Shown here in pieces: positions 4,943 to 12,624 of a stretch of DNA of 21,235 nucleotides (position 1 is the stretch's first letter; every line of letters starts with the position of its first letter). Location: IMG/VR virus record IMGVR_UViG_3300023087_000130, positions 1 to 21,235 of that record; one strand, written 5' to 3'. Source of the stretch: a virus. The notes under the pieces are model-generated. The model saw nothing but the letters and a program-made list of their open reading frames with translations. It had not been told where the DNA came from and did not search any database. Made by a program: the position numbers and the translations under genes.

Positions 4943-6259
4943 ATGGCTAAACTTTTTAACAGGGCCAAGATGGACACTTCCACAACTGGCAGTGGAACCA
5001 TCACACTTGGCTCCGCTGTTGACGGCTATCAGACGTTTGCTGATGCGGGTGTTGCTGATAGCGATGTCGTCCAGTACGTCATTGAGGACGGCACTAGCTG
5101 GGAAATCGGCACGGGTACATATTCTGCCACAGGCACGTCCCTAACGCGCACACCTAGCGAAAGCAGCAACGCGGGCGCAGCTATTTCACTTACAGGCGCG
5201 GCAGAGGTTTTTATCACGGCGGTTGCTGATGACCTAAACCGTTTGCAGGACGCAGGTTCGGACATTGTAACGGTGTCTTCATCTGGCGCAGCGGTCACTG
5301 GCAATATTACTGTAACAGGCACGGTAGACGGACGTGACATTGCATCTGACGGGTCGAAGCTGGATGGGATTGAAAGCGGTGCGGATGTTACAGACACCGC
5401 AAACGTCACAGCGGCAGGCGCTTTGATGGACAGTGAGGTGACAAACCTTGCACAGGTAAAAGCGTTCGATAGCTCTGATTACGCGACAGCGGCACAGGGT
5501 GCGACAGCGGATGCGGCACTAGCGCGTTCTGGCGGTACTATGACTGGTGCCATTACGTTTGCAGCGGGTCAGGCGTTCGATGGTCGTGACGTATCTGCGG
5601 ATGGTTCTAAGTTAGATGGCATTGAAAACGGCGCAGATGTTACGGATAGCGCGAATGTTGCGTCTGCTTTATCTGGTTTAAGCACCACCACATCATTCGT
5701 TGGCTCTGATATCATCCCTGTCTATGATGCATCCGCATCAGCTTGGCGCAAAGGTACTATTACAAATGCAGCTCTATCAGGTCCCACTGGTCCCACTGGT
5801 CCCACTGGTCCCACAGGACCAACTGGCCCGCAAGGCATTCAGGGCAACACTGGTCCTACTGGCCCGACAGGCCCCCAAGGCAATACTGGCTTAACTGGAC
5901 CAACAGGGCCAACTGGGCCAACTGGGCCAGTAGGTCCAACAGGCCCAACGGGTCCAGTAGGTCCAACGGGTCCAACAGGCCCTACAGGTCCAACAGGCGC
6001 AGCAAGCACATCATATAATACCGTTGGCAGCTATACATGGGGTCGCCCTCAAAACTATACTAGGTATAACAACAACACGACAGCAAGTGGTCTGTATGGC
6101 ACAAGGTTTTACACAACTGATACACCGCGATATACCAGCGGCACTTGGTATAACCAAACTGGTAGTTACGCAATGTCTGGAACATGGCGAACCATGAATG
6201 GTGCTTGGAGCAATAACAGCAGCAGTGCAACAACTGGTCTATGGGTTCGAATTAGTTAG
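4943..6259 (+). CDS. Collagen-like tail fibre protein
   Basis: 438-aa fibre. Residues 1-100 form the N-terminal fibre domain common in environmental phages ([46 protein letters not shown]), probably the virion-attachment end. Two copies of a 27-residue module, [20 protein letters not shown] and its continuation, lie at residues 129-155 and 213-239. Residues 280-354 are 25 uninterrupted G-X-Y triplets (16 GPT, 2 GPQ, 2 GPV and others), expected to form a trimeric collagen triple helix. A roughly 80-residue C-terminal head rich in Tyr, Trp, Asn and Thr ([16 protein letters not shown] to LWVRIS) is the likely trimerisation and receptor-binding tip. AGGAG (4931-4935) is 7 nt upstream. A chaperone and an Fe/2OG oxygenase follow. 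Confidence 0.92.
   Translation: MAKLFNRAKMDTSTTGSGTITLGSAVDGYQTFADAGVADSDVVQYVIEDGTSWEIGTGTYSATGTSLTRTPSESSNAGAAISLTGAAEVFITAVADDLNRLQDAGSDIVTVSSSGAAVTGNITVTGTVDGRDIASDGSKLDGIESGADVTDTANVTAAGALMDSEVTNLAQVKAFDSSDYATAAQGATADAALARSGGTMTGAITFAAGQAFDGRDVSADGSKLDGIENGADVTDSANVASALSGLSTTTSFVGSDIIPVYDASASAWRKGTITNAALSGPTGPTGPTGPTGPTGPQGIQGNTGPTGPTGPQGNTGLTGPTGPTGPTGPVGPTGPTGPVGPTGPTGPTGPTGAASTSYNTVGSYTWGRPQNYTRYNNNTTASGLYGTRFYTTDTPRYTSGTWYNQTGSYAMSGTWRTMNGAWSNNSSSATTGLWVRIS
5780..6004 (+). repeat. Collagen G-X-Y repeat tract (25 triplets)
   Basis: The tract opens with three exact tandem copies of the 9-mer GGTCCCACT, and the remaining triplets vary at third positions. Proline occupies X in 20 of 25 triplets and threonine occupies Y in 19. 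No proline is found in Y. The near-identical 9-bp units make the tract prone to length change by slippage. Confidence 0.95.
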
Positions 6260-6267
6260 GTTTAATT

Positions 6268-6684
6268 ATGAGTATACCAATAAATGAATATAGAAACGCG
6301 CGCTCAATGAATGCGGAAAATACGATGATTGACGTTGAAATTAATCACCCAGAGCATGGTTGGATACCCTACTTAATTACGAATTATGACCCAGACACTA
6401 CGATTAATAACTATGATTTGCTCACATTAATCGGGGACGACTTTGAACCATATGTTCCACCAACGCAGGAAGAATTAGACGCGGAGGCGGCGATAGCAGT
6501 CAGGGCGCAGCGTGATTTCATTTTAGAAAATGAAGTTGATCCAATTGTTTCAAATCCGCTACGCTGGGCGGGTATGACGGCTGAAGAACAGGCTGCGTGG
6601 TCTAACTATCGAACAGCTTTACTGGATGTTCCGCAGCAATCAGGATTTCCGCATAATGTAACTTGGCCGACACAGCCAAGCTAA
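6268..6684 (+). CDS. Tail fibre assembly chaperone (Phage_tail_APC-like)
   Basis: 138-aa predicted chaperone for the fibre encoded just upstream. The N-terminal half has INHPEHGWIPYLITNYD and a charged PPTQEELDAEAAIAVRAQRD helix. The C-terminal half shows the hallmark of the tail-assembly-chaperone family: a pattern like R-D-x-x-L then VDPIVSNPLRWAGMTAEEQ, AAWSNYRTALLDVPQQSGFP and a WPTQP ending. Such genes typically follow their client fibre, as here (8-nt gap). The ATG at 6268 is assumed; an internal ATG at 6307 would drop 13 residues. Codons for AENTMID (6313-6333) match the start region of terL at 20 of 21 bases, which is unexplained. Confidence 0.8.
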   Translation: MSIPINEYRNARSMNAENTMIDVEINHPEHGWIPYLITNYDPDTTINNYDLLTLIGDDFEPYVPPTQEELDAEAAIAVRAQRDFILENEVDPIVSNPLRWAGMTAEEQAAWSNYRTALLDVPQQSGFPHNVTWPTQPS

Positions 6685-6695
6685 AGGGGGGAGAT

Positions 6696-7226
6696 ATGAG
6701 ACAGCATTGGCGTCTTTGGAAAGGTTCGATTGATGTTGAAAAAATACTTAGTCAACCTGAAACGGAGCAATCTATTAAGGCCACAACATTTGGCGGTGAA
6801 AACTTAGATCATAGAATAAGCCGTGTTGCATGGCTTACTGGCAATCCAGTGGTTCACAATTTACTGCATCCATATCTTGCAGAGGCCAAAGAGGTCATGG
6901 GTATAGATGTAGGGATTAATTCAGAAATACAATACACTGAATACCATGCGTCAGAAGGCGGCAAGTACGATTGGCATCATGACGTAAACTGGAATGGAGA
7001 AGTGGGTGCAGACAGAAAGCTGTCGATGACTGTTCAGTTGAGTGACCCGTCTGAATATGAAGGTGGGGACTTTGAGTTTTTAGAAGTGGAACAGATACCT
7101 AGCTTTGCAAAAGAAAAAGGAACAGTTTTAGTTTTTCCTAGTTATCTAATGCACAGAGTGACGCCAGTTACCAACGGTGTGCGGCGTTCATTAGTAGCGT
7201 GGTTCACGGGGCCGCAGTGGCGTTAA
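6696..7226 (+). CDS. 2-oxoglutarate/Fe(II) oxygenase, prolyl-hydroxylase-like
   Basis: 176-aa non-haem iron dioxygenase of the P4H/PKHD group, which couples 2-oxoglutarate decarboxylation to hydroxylation of a protein or small molecule. The double-stranded beta-helix signature is complete: H94-x-D96 in KYDWHHDVNWNG, distal H153 in FPSYLMHRVTPVTNG, R163 ten residues on for 2OG binding, and a SLVAWFTGP end. EYEGGDFEFL is the usual substrate-side strand. The length is that of a bare catalytic domain. The ATG at 6696 is set by a strong AGGGGGGAG (6685-6692). It directly follows the collagen-like fibre and its chaperone, so the fibre is the obvious candidate substrate. Alternatives are another virion protein or a host target. 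Confidence 0.92.
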   Translation: MRQHWRLWKGSIDVEKILSQPETEQSIKATTFGGENLDHRISRVAWLTGNPVVHNLLHPYLAEAKEVMGIDVGINSEIQYTEYHASEGGKYDWHHDVNWNGEVGADRKLSMTVQLSDPSEYEGGDFEFLEVEQIPSFAKEKGTVLVFPSYLMHRVTPVTNGVRRSLVAWFTGPQWR

Positions 7227-7246
7227 ATTAGTTTTTATGCTAATTT
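7225..7246 (+). other. Intergenic hairpin after the oxygenase gene
   Basis: AAATTAG (7225-7231) pairs with CTAATTT (7240-7246) across an 8-nt loop, starting inside the oxygenase stop codon. An A-run, not a T-run, follows, so it is not an intrinsic terminator on this strand. It may merely reduce coupling to, or modulate the AAGGTG ribosome site of, the next gene. Confidence 0.4.
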
Positions 7247-7265
7247 GAAAAAAAAGGTGCATTAA

Positions 7266-8120
7266 ATGCTTGGCTTCAATCCCTTATCATCCGCACCATT
7301 AGGCGCAACCGCATCTGGCGACAAAACTATCCTTGCTGGAAGCGGCACGTTTACGCTTAGTATGCACGGGGCTGCAAAGCTGATTAGTGACGTTTACCCA
7401 AGCGGTGAATTTGTCAGCGATGGTCAGGCTATCACGTTTAGCGTTCAACGTGCGTTTGTCGCGGATGCTGGGTCGTTTACGCTGTCTGGTCAGGATGCAA
7501 GCGTCACGGGTCAGCTCAACCTTGAGATAGACAGCGGATCGTTTGCCTTTACGGGGCAGGATGCTGTTGTTGCAGCGCAGCTAAAAATTTCAGCGGACGC
7601 TGGCACATTTGCTCTATCAGGAACTGATGCGGAAACAGAAACGCGCACTGACGCTGGCAATATCTTACTGGACATCAACTTTGGTATCCCGTTAGAGGCT
7701 GGCACATTTGCTCTAACCTACAGCAATGACCTAGATTTCAAGAAGGGCTTTGGCATAATCGCCAATAGCGGCACGTTTGCGTCTACTGTATACGATGTCA
7801 CCTTCACGAAGGACATGAACATCTACCCAGACAGCGGCACGTTCACGCTATCTGGTCAGGATGCAGCGGTTACAGCGCAACTGAATATGCTTGCTGGGTC
7901 TGGTTCGTTTACAGCGACAGGGCAAGATTTCACTTTCACTGTTCAGCGTTATTTCGCAGCCAACAGCGGCACGTTTACCCTTACATTTCAAGATTTCACA
8001 ATCAGGGGCTTCTTGTCTCCATATGTGCCACCCGCTGTATATACAGAGCAAACGGTGGCAGATGAGGTATGGGTGGAGCAAACAGACGCGGCAACCAATA
8101 CATGGACGGAAGCGGCATAA
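7266..8120 (+). CDS. 22-residue-repeat beta-rich fibre/structural protein
   Basis: 284-aa protein built almost entirely of a 22-residue repeat with the core (A/D/N)(A/S)G(T/S)F(T/A)LSGQDA. The key Phe falls at residues 29, 49, 71, 93, 115, 148, 171, 193, 215 and 237, nearly constant 22-residue spacing with one irregular step between 115 and 148. Alternating hydrophobic residues predict short beta-strands stacked as a solenoid or a trimeric beta-prism shaft, as in phage fibres. A short non-repeat N-terminus (MLGFNPLSSAPLGA) and an acidic tail ending VWVEQTDAATNTWTEAA cap it. Similar repeats occur in environmental phage structural proteins. The start has AAGG upstream. Assigned as a fibre or tail-decorating protein by repeat style and neighbours. 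Confidence 0.75.
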   Translation: MLGFNPLSSAPLGATASGDKTILAGSGTFTLSMHGAAKLISDVYPSGEFVSDGQAITFSVQRAFVADAGSFTLSGQDASVTGQLNLEIDSGSFAFTGQDAVVAAQLKISADAGTFALSGTDAETETRTDAGNILLDINFGIPLEAGTFALTYSNDLDFKKGFGIIANSGTFASTVYDVTFTKDMNIYPDSGTFTLSGQDAAVTAQLNMLAGSGSFTATGQDFTFTVQRYFAANSGTFTLTFQDFTIRGFLSPYVPPAVYTEQTVADEVWVEQTDAATNTWTEAA

Positions 8121-8153
8121 GGTGTTATTGTGCGGATAACAAAGGATTAGATC

Positions 8154-9074
8154 ATGGCTATCAGTATTACTAAACCAACAGTCGGCGGCTCAGAAGACAC
8201 TTGGGGCGACACAATTAACACGGCTCTGGATACTATCGTCACGCAGGTGAACGCGACTTCCGCGGTAAGTATAAATGCTGGCAGCGGCTTGACTGGCGGT
8301 GGAACGCTAGAAGCAGACCGCACAATTTCACATGCTGACACATCCTCTCAGGCATCTGTGAATAATAGTGGAAACACATTTATACAGGACATTACGCTTG
8401 ATGGATACGGTCACATCACGCAAATAACTTCTGCGTCAGTAAGTGAAACAACGCCAACTTTTTATTATTACGATGCTGATGCAACAACCTCTACAGCCAT
8501 AGACGCGGGAGAAAGTATCAGGTTCGATGATGGTATCGGTATTGATGTTCAGTGGACAGACACCTCTGCGCCTAGTTTTGAGTTAGAGTTTAACCTTAAA
8601 ACTGATCGTCGCCACAATGCGAACTTAGATGTTTATACTGGGAATACCGACGATTTCATCAAGTTTGATGCAAGTCATGGTATCCGCTTCTACACCGCAA
8701 CAACGGAAGATATGCTGCTTACAGATGCGGGTGACTTACACGTTGATGGCGATATTATTGCGTATTCTACAACAGTCCCGTCCGATCAGCGTTTGAAAGA
8801 TAACATAGAGCCAATCACAGGTGCGCTTGATAAGGTAAGCCAGTTGGGTGGTTATACTTTCACATATAAAGAAGATGGCAAATTGTCTGCGGGTGTAATT
8901 GCTCAAGAAGTTGAGAAAATTCTACCATCGGCGGTTACTGATCAAAGTTCAGTTTTTAATGGGAAAGAAGGTCAGACCTATAAGGCCGTCCAGTATGACC
9001 AGCTACACGGTTTGTTAATAGAAGCAATCAAAGAGTTAAAGGCTGAAATTGAGGCTTTAAAAAATGGCGGTTAA
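8154..9074 (+). CDS. Tail fibre with C-terminal S74 autoproteolytic chaperone
   Basis: 306-aa fibre. The N-terminus TKPTVGGSEDTWGDTINTAL, followed by GSGLTGGGTLEADRTISHAD, is a common phage fibre anchor. A short beta-rich middle follows (about 100-205). From residue 207 the peptidase S74 intramolecular chaperone begins with VPSDQRLKDNIEPI, then AGVIAQEVEKILPSAV, YKAVQYDQLHGLLIEAIKEL and a coiled-coil end. The S210/K215 pair of the SDxRLK motif is the expected Ser-Lys dyad, with self-cleavage just before S210 once the trimer has folded. AAAGGA (8141-8146) lies 7 nt before the ATG. The gene overlaps the next one, a glycine-rich adhesin, by 11 nt, suggesting the two products are made and assembled together. 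Confidence 0.9.
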   Translation: MAISITKPTVGGSEDTWGDTINTALDTIVTQVNATSAVSINAGSGLTGGGTLEADRTISHADTSSQASVNNSGNTFIQDITLDGYGHITQITSASVSETTPTFYYYDADATTSTAIDAGESIRFDDGIGIDVQWTDTSAPSFELEFNLKTDRRHNANLDVYTGNTDDFIKFDASHGIRFYTATTEDMLLTDAGDLHVDGDIIAYSTTVPSDQRLKDNIEPITGALDKVSQLGGYTFTYKEDGKLSAGVIAQEVEKILPSAVTDQSSVFNGKEGQTYKAVQYDQLHGLLIEAIKELKAEIEALKNGG

Positions 9075-10122
9075 ATCATCTGGTCAGTTAAGCATAACAA
9101 CAGATATTGTCGGTGAGTTTGGCGGCTCCGCGCCCCACGCTATTTCAGAATACAAGCGTGGTGGCTCACTTGTGCCAGACGGGCCATCAGCTAATGCTGA
9201 TATTCCAACCACAAACGAAAATATACAGTGGAGTGATTTTTACGGCGCGGTCAACGAAACTGATTTGAGCCAAGCATTAACGCCTGTAACAATTAATGGC
9301 GAAAGCACAGCAAAACAGATTACGGTTTCCGATTACATTAGCAGCGGTGGCATACTTACAATCCCATCTTCTCTTTGGGTTTGGACGGACAGCACTTCTA
9401 TTGCTGCACTTATCATCGACATCCCCTGCACCATCAAGAACAGCGGCAAAATTATCGGACAAGGCGGCAATGGTGGTAATGGGCGCACAGCGGGAACGGA
9501 TGGCGGCCCCGCTATTAAAATCAACTCAGGTGTTACTGGTGTTACAATAATTAACAACTCTGGTGCATACATCGCAGGAGGTGGCGGTGGTGGATCAGGG
9601 TATGAAAGCGGCGGCGGCTCATCAGGCGGCGGTGGCGGTGGTGCTGGCGGCGGGTCTGGTGGTGAACCTACAACAACGGCTGGGTCTGGCGGCGGCGGTG
9701 CTGGTGGTATAATTAACGCTGCGGGTGCTGATGGCGCAGATAGAGTTGGCACTATTTCTGGCAACACACGCATAGTTACAGGCGGCGGTGGCGGTGGTGC
9801 TGGTGGCGCGGGTGGTGTTCAAGTTTACGATTACTTTGGTTCAGAAGGTGGTGGCGGTGGTCGTATTCTCCCAGGGGTTGGCGGTGCTGGTTCACAATAT
9901 ACAAACTCCACTGGAACAACCGTTTACTACACAGGCCCAGCTGGTGCTTCAGGTGGTGATGCAGGTGCTAATGCTAGTAGTTCAGGTGGTGCAGGTGGCG
10001 GCTGGGGGGCAGCGGGTGGCTCTGGCTATGCAGGTGCGGGCGGTGCAGGCGGTGCAGCGATTTTAGACAGCGGCGTAACGTACACACTAACAGACAACGG
10101 TACAATCTACGGAGCAACATAA
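9064..10122 (+). CDS. Polyglycine-rich tail adhesin (gp38-like)
   Basis: 352-aa predicted receptor-binding adhesin. Residues 1-65 (SGQLSITTDIVGEFGG, QWSDFYGA) form a small N-terminal domain seen on many environmental phage tail proteins. Residues about 85-130 look beta-rich. From roughly 134 to 335, long glycine blocks (GGGGGG, GGAGGGSGG and others) alternate with short variable insertions. This is the pattern of T-even phage gp38-type adhesins and other polyglycine-II sandwich proteins, in which the loops between glycine helices contact the receptor. A C-terminal strand (GVTYTLTDNGTIYGAT) closes the fold. Comparable glycine-rich domains occur in other fibres, so equivalence to gp38 is structural inference. 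It starts inside the S74 fibre gene. Confidence 0.8.
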   Translation: MAVKSSGQLSITTDIVGEFGGSAPHAISEYKRGGSLVPDGPSANADIPTTNENIQWSDFYGAVNETDLSQALTPVTINGESTAKQITVSDYISSGGILTIPSSLWVWTDSTSIAALIIDIPCTIKNSGKIIGQGGNGGNGRTAGTDGGPAIKINSGVTGVTIINNSGAYIAGGGGGGSGYESGGGSSGGGGGGAGGGSGGEPTTTAGSGGGGAGGIINAAGADGADRVGTISGNTRIVTGGGGGGAGGAGGVQVYDYFGSEGGGGGRILPGVGGAGSQYTNSTGTTVYYTGPAGASGGDAGANASSSGGAGGGWGAAGGSGYAGAGGAGGAAILDSGVTYTLTDNGTIYGAT

Positions 10123-11612
10123 TGGCACTGGTTCCCTTAGACATCCCCGCAGGATTTTACCGCAACGGCACAGATTACGAACAAAGCAACCGTTGGCGTG
10201 ATGGTTCGCTAGTTCGTTGGCGTGACAACAGCTTACGTCCTATTGGGGGCTGGCAAGAGCGCAAAGCCTCATTTAGCACAAACCCGCTGCGTGGAATGCA
10301 TACATGGGAAACTAATAACGGGAACGCATGGATGGCTGGCGGCTCTCACTCAGAGCTGAAAGTTATGACGGGTGCGGGTGTGGTCACGGATATTACACCA
10401 ACTGACTTAGCCGCAGGCCGCGAAGATGCTGGCGTTAATACTGGCTTTGGCGGTGGGTTTTATGGACTGGGATATTTTGGTCAACCTATTCAGTCAAACG
10501 ATGATAGCGTACCCTTAGAGGCGACAACGTGGGCCTTAGACAACTGGGGTGAATATTTGCTTGCGCTGCACTACGATGACGGACGTTTACTAGAATGGCA
10601 GCTTAACACGGCAGCAAATGCGGCAGTCGTAAGTAACGCACCAACAGACAGCCTTGGTATGGTTGTAACGGAAGAAAGATTTGTATTCTGCCTTGGTGCT
10701 GGGGGCAATCCGCGCAAGGTGCAATGGTGTGACCGTGAGGACAACACCACATGGACACCCGCCGCAACAAACGAAGCTGGCGACATTCTTTTGCAGACAT
10801 CTGGTCAGATTATGCAGGGCGTTCGGGCTAAGGGTCAAACGCTTATCTTGACGGATCAGGACGCACACACAGCGCGTTATCTAGGCCCACCTTATGTATA
10901 CGGGTTTGAGCGTGTAGGTACATCGTGCGGTGCTATTGCGCGTAAGGCGGCATGTGACACTGACGCGGGCGTGTTCTGGATGGGGCAGCGTGGTTTCTTC
11001 CGCTTTGACGGTAATAGCGTTCAAGAAATACCCTGTGATGTTCACGATTATGTGTTTGATGACTTCAACGTAGGGCAGCAATCTAAATGTTGGGCCGTGG
11101 CAAACGGTCAGTATGGTGAAGTTTGGTGGTTCTACTGTTCATCTAATAGCACGGAAATAGACCGCTATGTTGTTTTTGACTACAAGGAAAACCACTGGTT
11201 AATCGGTGACTTGGCGCGTACATCAGGTGTTCCGCGCGGTGTATTCCGTTATCCTTGGATGGCGGGCCACAACGCGGATACAGACATCTATGATCATGAG
11301 GTTGGCGTAAACTACGACAGCGCGACAGTTTTCGCAGAAACAGGCCCGATTAGCATCGGCGCGGGTGATCAGATCGCAAAGGTAAACAAGCTAATCCCAG
11401 ACGAAAAAACGCAGGGTGACGTTGACGTAACCTTTAAGACGCGTTTTCATCCAAATGACACAGAGCGCACCTACGGGCCGTATAACCCCGCCAATCCTAC
11501 ATCTGTGCGTTTCTCAGGTCGCCAGTTCAGGATGCGTGTAGAGGGTGATCAGCCAACAAGGTGGCGTGTCGGCACAATGCGTGTTGATGTCGTTGCTGGG
11601 GGTCGTCGGTAA
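10122..11612 (+). CDS. Tail nozzle/stopper-like structural protein
   Basis: 496-aa protein beginning MALVPLDIPAGFYRNGTDYE, then RWRDGSLVRWRDNSLRPIGG, a recurrent N-terminus among environmental podovirus tail proteins. The body is beta-rich with many Trp and repeated W-containing blades (MHTWETNNGNAWMAGGS, WCDREDNTTWTP, KCWAVANGQYGEVWWFYC), suggesting a beta-propeller-like fold such as that of T7-type nozzle proteins. Length is shorter than T7 gp12. GGAG (10111-10114) precedes the ATG by 7 nt and the start overlaps the adhesin stop (TAATG). Its position before the gp13-like and ejection genes matches the T7 order nozzle-13-14-15-16. The assignment is from architecture and synteny, not from catalytic motifs. 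Confidence 0.72.
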   Translation: MALVPLDIPAGFYRNGTDYEQSNRWRDGSLVRWRDNSLRPIGGWQERKASFSTNPLRGMHTWETNNGNAWMAGGSHSELKVMTGAGVVTDITPTDLAAGREDAGVNTGFGGGFYGLGYFGQPIQSNDDSVPLEATTWALDNWGEYLLALHYDDGRLLEWQLNTAANAAVVSNAPTDSLGMVVTEERFVFCLGAGGNPRKVQWCDREDNTTWTPAATNEAGDILLQTSGQIMQGVRAKGQTLILTDQDAHTARYLGPPYVYGFERVGTSCGAIARKAACDTDAGVFWMGQRGFFRFDGNSVQEIPCDVHDYVFDDFNVGQQSKCWAVANGQYGEVWWFYCSSNSTEIDRYVVFDYKENHWLIGDLARTSGVPRGVFRYPWMAGHNADTDIYDHEVGVNYDSATVFAETGPISIGAGDQIAKVNKLIPDEKTQGDVDVTFKTRFHPNDTERTYGPYNPANPTSVRFSGRQFRMRVEGDQPTRWRVGTMRVDVVAGGRR

Positions 11613-12271
11613 TGCCTAGCCCCATTCTGCCCCCTATTGGCCCTGATTTGCGCCAGTGGGGGCGTTCTTTATCTAATTACCTACAGCGAAACTTGTCTAA
11701 ACTAGGCTTTAAGACGGCAGATGATAACCCATCAGAGGATGGCGTGATCCTATGGGATCGTGAAAACCAATATCCTGTTGTATCGAAGGGCGACGAATTT
11801 GTGCAGATTATCTTAGAAGATGGTCACGCCTCTTTGTATCGCACCACAGATGTAACAGCGGCGGCTGCAAACACTGCCTATGCGATCCAATACAGCGCAC
11901 CCACAGGTGCGAAAAGCATTTCACTTGATGGCACAGACCCGACAAAGATTGTCTTTGATGAGAGTGGCGAATATCTGGTCATGTTTTCTGCACAGATCGT
12001 ATCGTCATCTGCTAGTACGGTGACATTCTATTTTTGGCCCAGACTAAATGGGACAGACGCGCCGAATAATACAATGGTAAATTCGCTGCACGTTAATGGC
12101 GCAACATTCGTGGCATCACGCAGCGCAAAATTTGACGTAACTGCGGGAGATTACTTGCAGGTCATGTGGGCAACGTCTAGCACAAGCGGCAAACTTGATG
12201 CGACAGCGGCGACAGCGTTTGCACCTGCCGCACCCGCGTCTACACTGCACATAACGAGGATGCATGGATAA
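11612..12271 (+). CDS. C1q/TNF-like tail or fibre protein
   Basis: 219-aa protein. A short N-terminal region includes LRQWGRSLSNYLQRNLSKLG, a likely trimerising or attachment helix. Residues about 78-219 form a beta-rich domain with TTDVTAAAANTAYAIQYSAP, KIVFDESGEYLVMFSAQIV, TFYFWPRLNGTDAPN, DVTAGDYLQVMWA and a final STLHITRM. This strand order is that of C1q/TNF-like jelly-roll heads found on many phage fibres. It overlaps the nozzle-like gene (TAATG) and overlaps the next gene by 8 nt. The role is probably a trimeric tail appendage or receptor-binding knob. The fold is a prediction from strand pattern and should be treated as moderately certain. Confidence 0.72.
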   Translation: MPSPILPPIGPDLRQWGRSLSNYLQRNLSKLGFKTADDNPSEDGVILWDRENQYPVVSKGDEFVQIILEDGHASLYRTTDVTAAAANTAYAIQYSAPTGAKSISLDGTDPTKIVFDESGEYLVMFSAQIVSSSASTVTFYFWPRLNGTDAPNNTMVNSLHVNGATFVASRSAKFDVTAGDYLQVMWATSSTSGKLDATAATAFAPAAPASTLHITRMHG

Positions 12272-12623
12272 TCCTATCGAATACTGCAGATCATGGATAG
12301 AAACCGCCTTAGAGAAATCGGGCGGTCTTAATACATGGGAGCAAGTTGTTAATGGTATTAACTCTGGGATGATGCAATTATGGCCTGCAAAGCGGGGATG
12401 CATTGTTACGGAAATAGTGGTATATCATGACAGGAAAGCCTTGCATGTGTTCCTTGCGGGTGGTGAATTAGATGAAATTTTACAAATGACTGAAAATGTG
12501 AAAGAATGGGCGCAAAAGCAAGGCTGTTCATTTGCTACGTTTGATGGTCGATTTGGATGGCAGAAACCTTTAGAGAGAATTGGCTGGAAGCCACACTCTG
12601 TTACGATGCACTTGGAGTTTTAG
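12264..12623 (+). CDS. GNAT-like small phage protein (gp13-like position)
   Basis: 119-aa protein. The segment MMQLWPAKRGCIVTEIVVYH, then KALHVFLAGGELDEILQM, then EWAQKQGCSFATFDGRFGW and LERIGWKPHSVTMHLEF has the strand-helix-strand rhythm of GNAT acetyltransferase folds, and the GRFGW...GW end is the usual C-terminal GNAT-like motif. It is shorter than a complete acetyltransferase and I see no clear acetyl-CoA pyrophosphate loop, so enzymatic activity is doubtful. Its place between the tail nozzle-like and ejection-protein genes equals that of T7 gp13, a GNAT-like protein needed for internal-core assembly. The ATG at 12264 has GAGGA very close (3 nt), and overlap with the upstream gene implies coupling. 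Confidence 0.65.
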   Translation: MDNPIEYCRSWIETALEKSGGLNTWEQVVNGINSGMMQLWPAKRGCIVTEIVVYHDRKALHVFLAGGELDEILQMTENVKEWAQKQGCSFATFDGRFGWQKPLERIGWKPHSVTMHLEF

Positions 12624-12624
12624 A

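Noticed and set aside
5743-6018. 91-codon + strand frame with Trp-Ser-His and Asn-Trp repeats
   Set aside because: Out-of-frame reading of the collagen triplets; the in-frame collagen product is unmistakable and has the better start.
7225-7246. Possible intrinsic terminator after the oxygenase gene
   Set aside because: Stem is AT-rich and short and is followed by an A-run rather than T-run on the + strand; kept only as a hairpin.
8125-8142. Sequence resembling the lac operator right before the S74 fibre gene (TTATTGTGCGGATAACAA)
   Set aside because: Lacks two bases at the centre compared with the real operator, which would disturb the spacing of the half-sites. No LacI-type gene nearby, so the similarity is probably chance.
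9333-9773. 146-codon proline-rich open frame on the minus strand
   Set aside because: It is the mirror of the polyglycine adhesin (GGN codons read backwards as proline). No ribosome site, and it runs against a window in which every gene is on the + strand.
4943-12271. Diversity-generating retroelement acting on the fibre genes
   Set aside because: No reverse transcriptase, template/variable repeat pair or accessory gene seen; internal repeats are protein-structural.
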